Assembly: GCF_900142575.1 (NCBI RefSeq)
Contig: NZ_FRBI01000015.1
Coordinates: forward strand, 4,829 to 68,828
From: Actinacidiphila paucisporea
Lineage (GTDB): Bacteria > Actinomycetota > Actinomycetes > Streptomycetales > Streptomycetaceae
DNA: 64,000 nucleotides
Direction: 5' to 3'
Shown: positions 61,740 through 64,000 of the stretch, piece after piece
Numbering within the stretch: the first letter of the stretch is position 1
Layout: each line of letters opens with the position of its first letter
Made by a program: the position numbers and the translations under genes
The notes under the pieces: generated by a model
What the model was told of the DNA's origin: nothing
Seen by the model: the letters and a program-made list of their open reading frames with translations, nothing else
Databases searched by the model: none

Positions 61740-62939
61740 TCAGGGGCGGTGGCCCGCCCCCGCGCCTTCCGCGGGCTGCCCGGACTCCGCCGCGGCGAGC
61801 CGGCGCAGGGCGAGTTCGGCGAGGAGGGCGGCGCCGTCCGGCAGTACCGCGTCGTCGAACACCGCGTCCGGGGCGTGGTTGCCGGGGGCGGTGGCCGGGT
61901 CGCGGTCCGGCGGGCAGGCGCCGAGGCTCGTCATGACCCCGGGCACGTCGGCGAGCACCCGGCCGATGTCGTCGGAGACCAGGGCCGGGCGGGTGCCGCG
62001 GACGAACCGCCCGGGACCGAACAGGTCGGTGACCGCCGCGCGCACCAGGTCCGCCTCGGCGGCGTCGTTCACCGTGGCCGGATAGCCGGGGACGTACTCG
62101 ACCCGGGCCTCCAGGCCGTGGGCGGCGGCGATGCCGTGGGCCGTGCTCTGCGCGGCAGCGGCGAGCCGGGCCAGCGTGGTGTCGGACAGCGCCCGCAGCG
62201 TCGCCTCCAGACGGGCCCGGTCGGGGATGATGGCGGGCCTGCTTCCCGCGTGCACCGTGCCGACGGTGAGCACCACCGGGTCGAACGGGTCGAACCTGCG
62301 GGCCGGCAGGGCGCTGAGCGCGGTGACGAGTTCGGCGAGGGCCGGGACCGGGTCGCGGGTGCGGTGCGGCCAGGCGCCGTGGCCGCCGGCCCCGTGCAGG
62401 GTCACCGCGAGAGTGCCGCTCGCGGCCAGCGCCGGCCCCGCGGTGTTGCCGAACTGCCCGGCCGGCGCCGCGGCGCTGGAGTGCAGGGCGTACGCCGCCA
62501 CCGGACGGCTTCCCGTGGTCTCCAACAGGCCCTCGGCCAGCATCAGCCGCGCCCCGTCGTGGCCCTCCTCGCCGGGCTGGAACATCAGCAGCACATCGCC
62601 CGCGAACCGGTCGCGCCGGGCCGCGAGCAGGTGCGCGGCCCCGACCAGCATCGCGGCGTGCTGGTCGTGGCCGCACGCGTGCCGCGGGCCGTCGGGGAAC
62701 TCCAGGGCGTCCAGGTCGGCACGCAGCAGCACGGTCGGTCCTGGCCGCGCACCCGGCACGACGCCGACGACCGACGTCAGCGCCGTGCCGGTGCGCAGGT
62801 CCAGGCCGAGGCCGTCCAGCCGGCCGAGGACGGCCTGCTGGGTGCGGGGCAGCCGCAGGCCGGTCTCCGGGTGCTCGTGGAGGGTCTGCCGCAGCTCGTG
62901 CAGCCCGAGGAGGCGGGCCTCCGCGAGGAGGGCGTTCAC
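61740..62939 (-). CDS. M20-family amidohydrolase/aminoacylase
   Basis: The 399-residue protein shows metal-binding motifs of the M20D group: LLRADLDALEFPDGPRHACG with HDQHAAM, and FQPGEEGHDGARLMLAEG, then the lid-domain GAGGHGAWPH. Such enzymes release amino acids from N-acyl or amide conjugates. GTG 62939 overlaps the stop of the upstream flavin monooxygenase (GTGA). The context suggests salvage of sulfur amino acid conjugates, an inference. Confidence 0.9.
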   Translation of the reverse strand: MNALLAEARLLGLHELRQTLHEHPETGLRLPRTQQAVLGRLDGLGLDLRTGTALTSVVGVVPGARPGPTVLLRADLDALEFPDGPRHACGHDQHAAMLVGAAHLLAARRDRFAGDVLLMFQPGEEGHDGARLMLAEGLLETTGSRPVAAYALHSSAAAPAGQFGNTAGPALAASGTLAVTLHGAGGHGAWPHRTRDPVPALAELVTALSALPARRFDPFDPVVLTVGTVHAGSRPAIIPDRARLEATLRALSDTTLARLAAAAQSTAHGIAAAHGLEARVEYVPGYPATVNDAAEADLVRAAVTDLFGPGRFVRGTRPALVSDDIGRVLADVPGVMTSLGACPPDRDPATAPGNHAPDAVFDDAVLPDGAALLAELALRRLAAAESGQPAEGAGAGHRP

Positions 62940-64000
62940 CGCGCGGTGCCGCGCAGGGCGGGCAGCACCGTCTCGGCGATCCGGTAGGACTCCTCGAGCA
63001 GCGGGTTGCCGGACAGGATGAAGGTGTCCACGCCGAGGTCCTGGAATTCCCCGAGCCGCTCCACGACCTGCGCGGTGCTCCCCACGACGGCGGTGCCGGG
63101 ACCGGGGCGGAACAGGCTCATGCCCGGCCACAGGTTGGGGTGCTTGACCAGCTCCCGCGCGTGCTCGGGCACCCGGCCGCCGTGCTGGCGGAACTGCCGC
63201 GCCCAGCCCTCGCCGTCCTTGCCCTCGGGGTCGCCCAGCATCCGGGTGTACGTCGCCTGGCTGGTGACGTCGAGCAGTCGGTCCGCCGCGGCCCACGCCT
63301 CCTGCTCGGTGTCCCGGACGATGAGGTGCAGCCGCAGGCCCAGGCGCAGTTCGCGGCCGTAGTGGGCGGCGCGCTCGCGTACCCGCTCCAGCTTCTCCTT
63401 CAGCAGGTGCGGCGGTTCACCCCAGGTGAGGTAGACGTCGACGTGCTCCGCCGCCATCTCGATGCCGGGTGCCGACGACCCGCCGAACCACAGCGGGGTG
63501 TGCACGCCGCCCTGGATCGGGGTGAGTTCGCGCAGGCCGGCGCCTGCCTGGGTGAGCTCGTAGAACCTGCCCTTGTGGTCGAATACCTCGCCCGCGGTCA
63601 GCCGCTTGACGATGCTCCAGTACTCGGCGCTCAGTTCGTAGCGCTCGTCGTGTTCGAGCTGCAGCCCGGCCTGCCGCAGCGCCTCGGTCGAGCCGTTGAC
63701 GACGTTGAAGCGCAGCCGGTCGGGGCCGAAGAGGTGGGCGAAGCTCAGCGCCATCTTGGCCAGCACGGTCGGCGAGATCAGACCGGGGTGCACCGCGAGC
63801 AGCGGCTTGAAGCTGGGCCGGGTCACCGCGGCGACCGCCGATGCCAGCGGCCACACGTCGTACAGGTCGGTGGCGAACAGCGCTCCGTCGTAGCCGAGCC
63901 GGTCCACCGCCACGCCGAGCTGCTGGAGATAGGCCAGGTCGACGCCGCGGCGCCCTTCGGGCTCCCACGGGTAGGCGCCCTCGCGCGGGATGATGTACCA
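62936..64000 (-). CDS. LLM-class flavin-dependent monooxygenase, SsuD-like (5' end outside window)
   Basis: The frame is open to the right edge, with at least 354 residues. Segments LFATDLYDVWPLASAVAAVT, LRFNVVNGSTEALRQAGLQL, TPLWFGGSSAPGIEMAAEHV and a C-terminal DTFILSGNPLLEESYRIAET fit the luciferase-like fold of alkanesulfonate monooxygenases. Such enzymes free sulfite from organosulfonates with FMNH2. Its stop overlaps the amidohydrolase start, and metY-metX lie convergent, all in line with sulfur scavenging. The start lies outside the window. Confidence 0.88.
   Translation of the reverse strand, partial: WYIIPREGAYPWEPEGRRGVDLAYLQQLGVAVDRLGYDGALFATDLYDVWPLASAVAAVTRPSFKPLLAVHPGLISPTVLAKMALSFAHLFGPDRLRFNVVNGSTEALRQAGLQLEHDERYELSAEYWSIVKRLTAGEVFDHKGRFYELTQAGAGLRELTPIQGGVHTPLWFGGSSAPGIEMAAEHVDVYLTWGEPPHLLKEKLERVRERAAHYGRELRLGLRLHLIVRDTEQEAWAAADRLLDVTSQATYTRMLGDPEGKDGEGWARQFRQHGGRVPEHARELVKHPNLWPGMSLFRPGPGTAVVGSTAQVVERLGEFQDLGVDTFILSGNPLLEESYRIAETVLPALRGTAR

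Overview
The base composition (very high GC, G/C at third codon positions, GTG/TTG starts, frequent 4-base stop/start overlaps) and gene families (SARP regulator, gas vesicle genes in gvpOAFGYZJLSK order, DUF2690, DUF6221, TerD, FUSC and PadR pairs) point to a Streptomyces or close relative chromosome. No rRNA, tRNA or CRISPR array was seen.

Region 1 (1-15143) is the edge of an ansamycin-type polyketide cluster. A large type I PKS gene runs off the left end. Its first module carries an AMP-ligase-type loading domain, a degenerate KR-like region, an ACP and a KS. Next to it is a nearly complete set of genes for 3-amino-5-hydroxybenzoate (AHBA), the starter unit of ansamycins and mitomycins. 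rifK-rifL-rifM homologues run leftward and rifJ-rifN-rifG-rifI homologues run rightward from a shared 172-bp divergent region. A large SARP-type regulator with an inactive-looking cyclase-like domain and an AAA ATPase domain closes the block. An aminoDAHP synthase (rifH) is not in the window.

Region 2 (15207-22082) holds a HIT-like protein, a frameshifted hypothetical gene, and a ten-gene leftward gas vesicle operon (gvpO to gvpK) with almost every junction overlapping. Region 3 (22083-24602) is a scar: an IS5-type transposase remnant, a gene without its 5' end, and orphan hypothetical genes.

Region 4 (24617-42803) is a mosaic of small transcription units: carboxylesterase, TerD, SDR with divergent TetR, AI-2E-type membrane protein, DUF2255, a spermidine-synthase-like protein, secreted DUF2690, ABC exporter, cupin, GNAT, MarR/FUSC pair and PadR/membrane pair. 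Between about 32.8 and 37.9 kb several genes are decayed (alcohol dehydrogenase, MFS transporter, AraC regulator). Clear palindromes lie at several regulator genes.

Region 5 (43073-46174) is the best candidate for an uncharacterised system. It is a tightly coupled three-gene operon of a small protein resembling effector-associated constant components, a caspase-like peptidase with an intact His/Cys dyad, and a 552-residue all-helical protein of unknown function. It ends tail-to-tail, overlapping an APC permease gene.

Region 6 (46155-58611) has the APC permease, a PaoABC-type molybdenum aldehyde oxidoreductase, a three-gene flavin-reductase/DHA2 exporter/ene-reductase operon divergent from a TetR gene, and an ArsR/MFS pair. 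Region 7 (58817-64000) is for sulfur assimilation: a short Cys-containing leader peptide, metY, metX (apparently starting at CTG), an M20 amidohydrolase and an SsuD-like flavin monooxygenase that runs off the right end.
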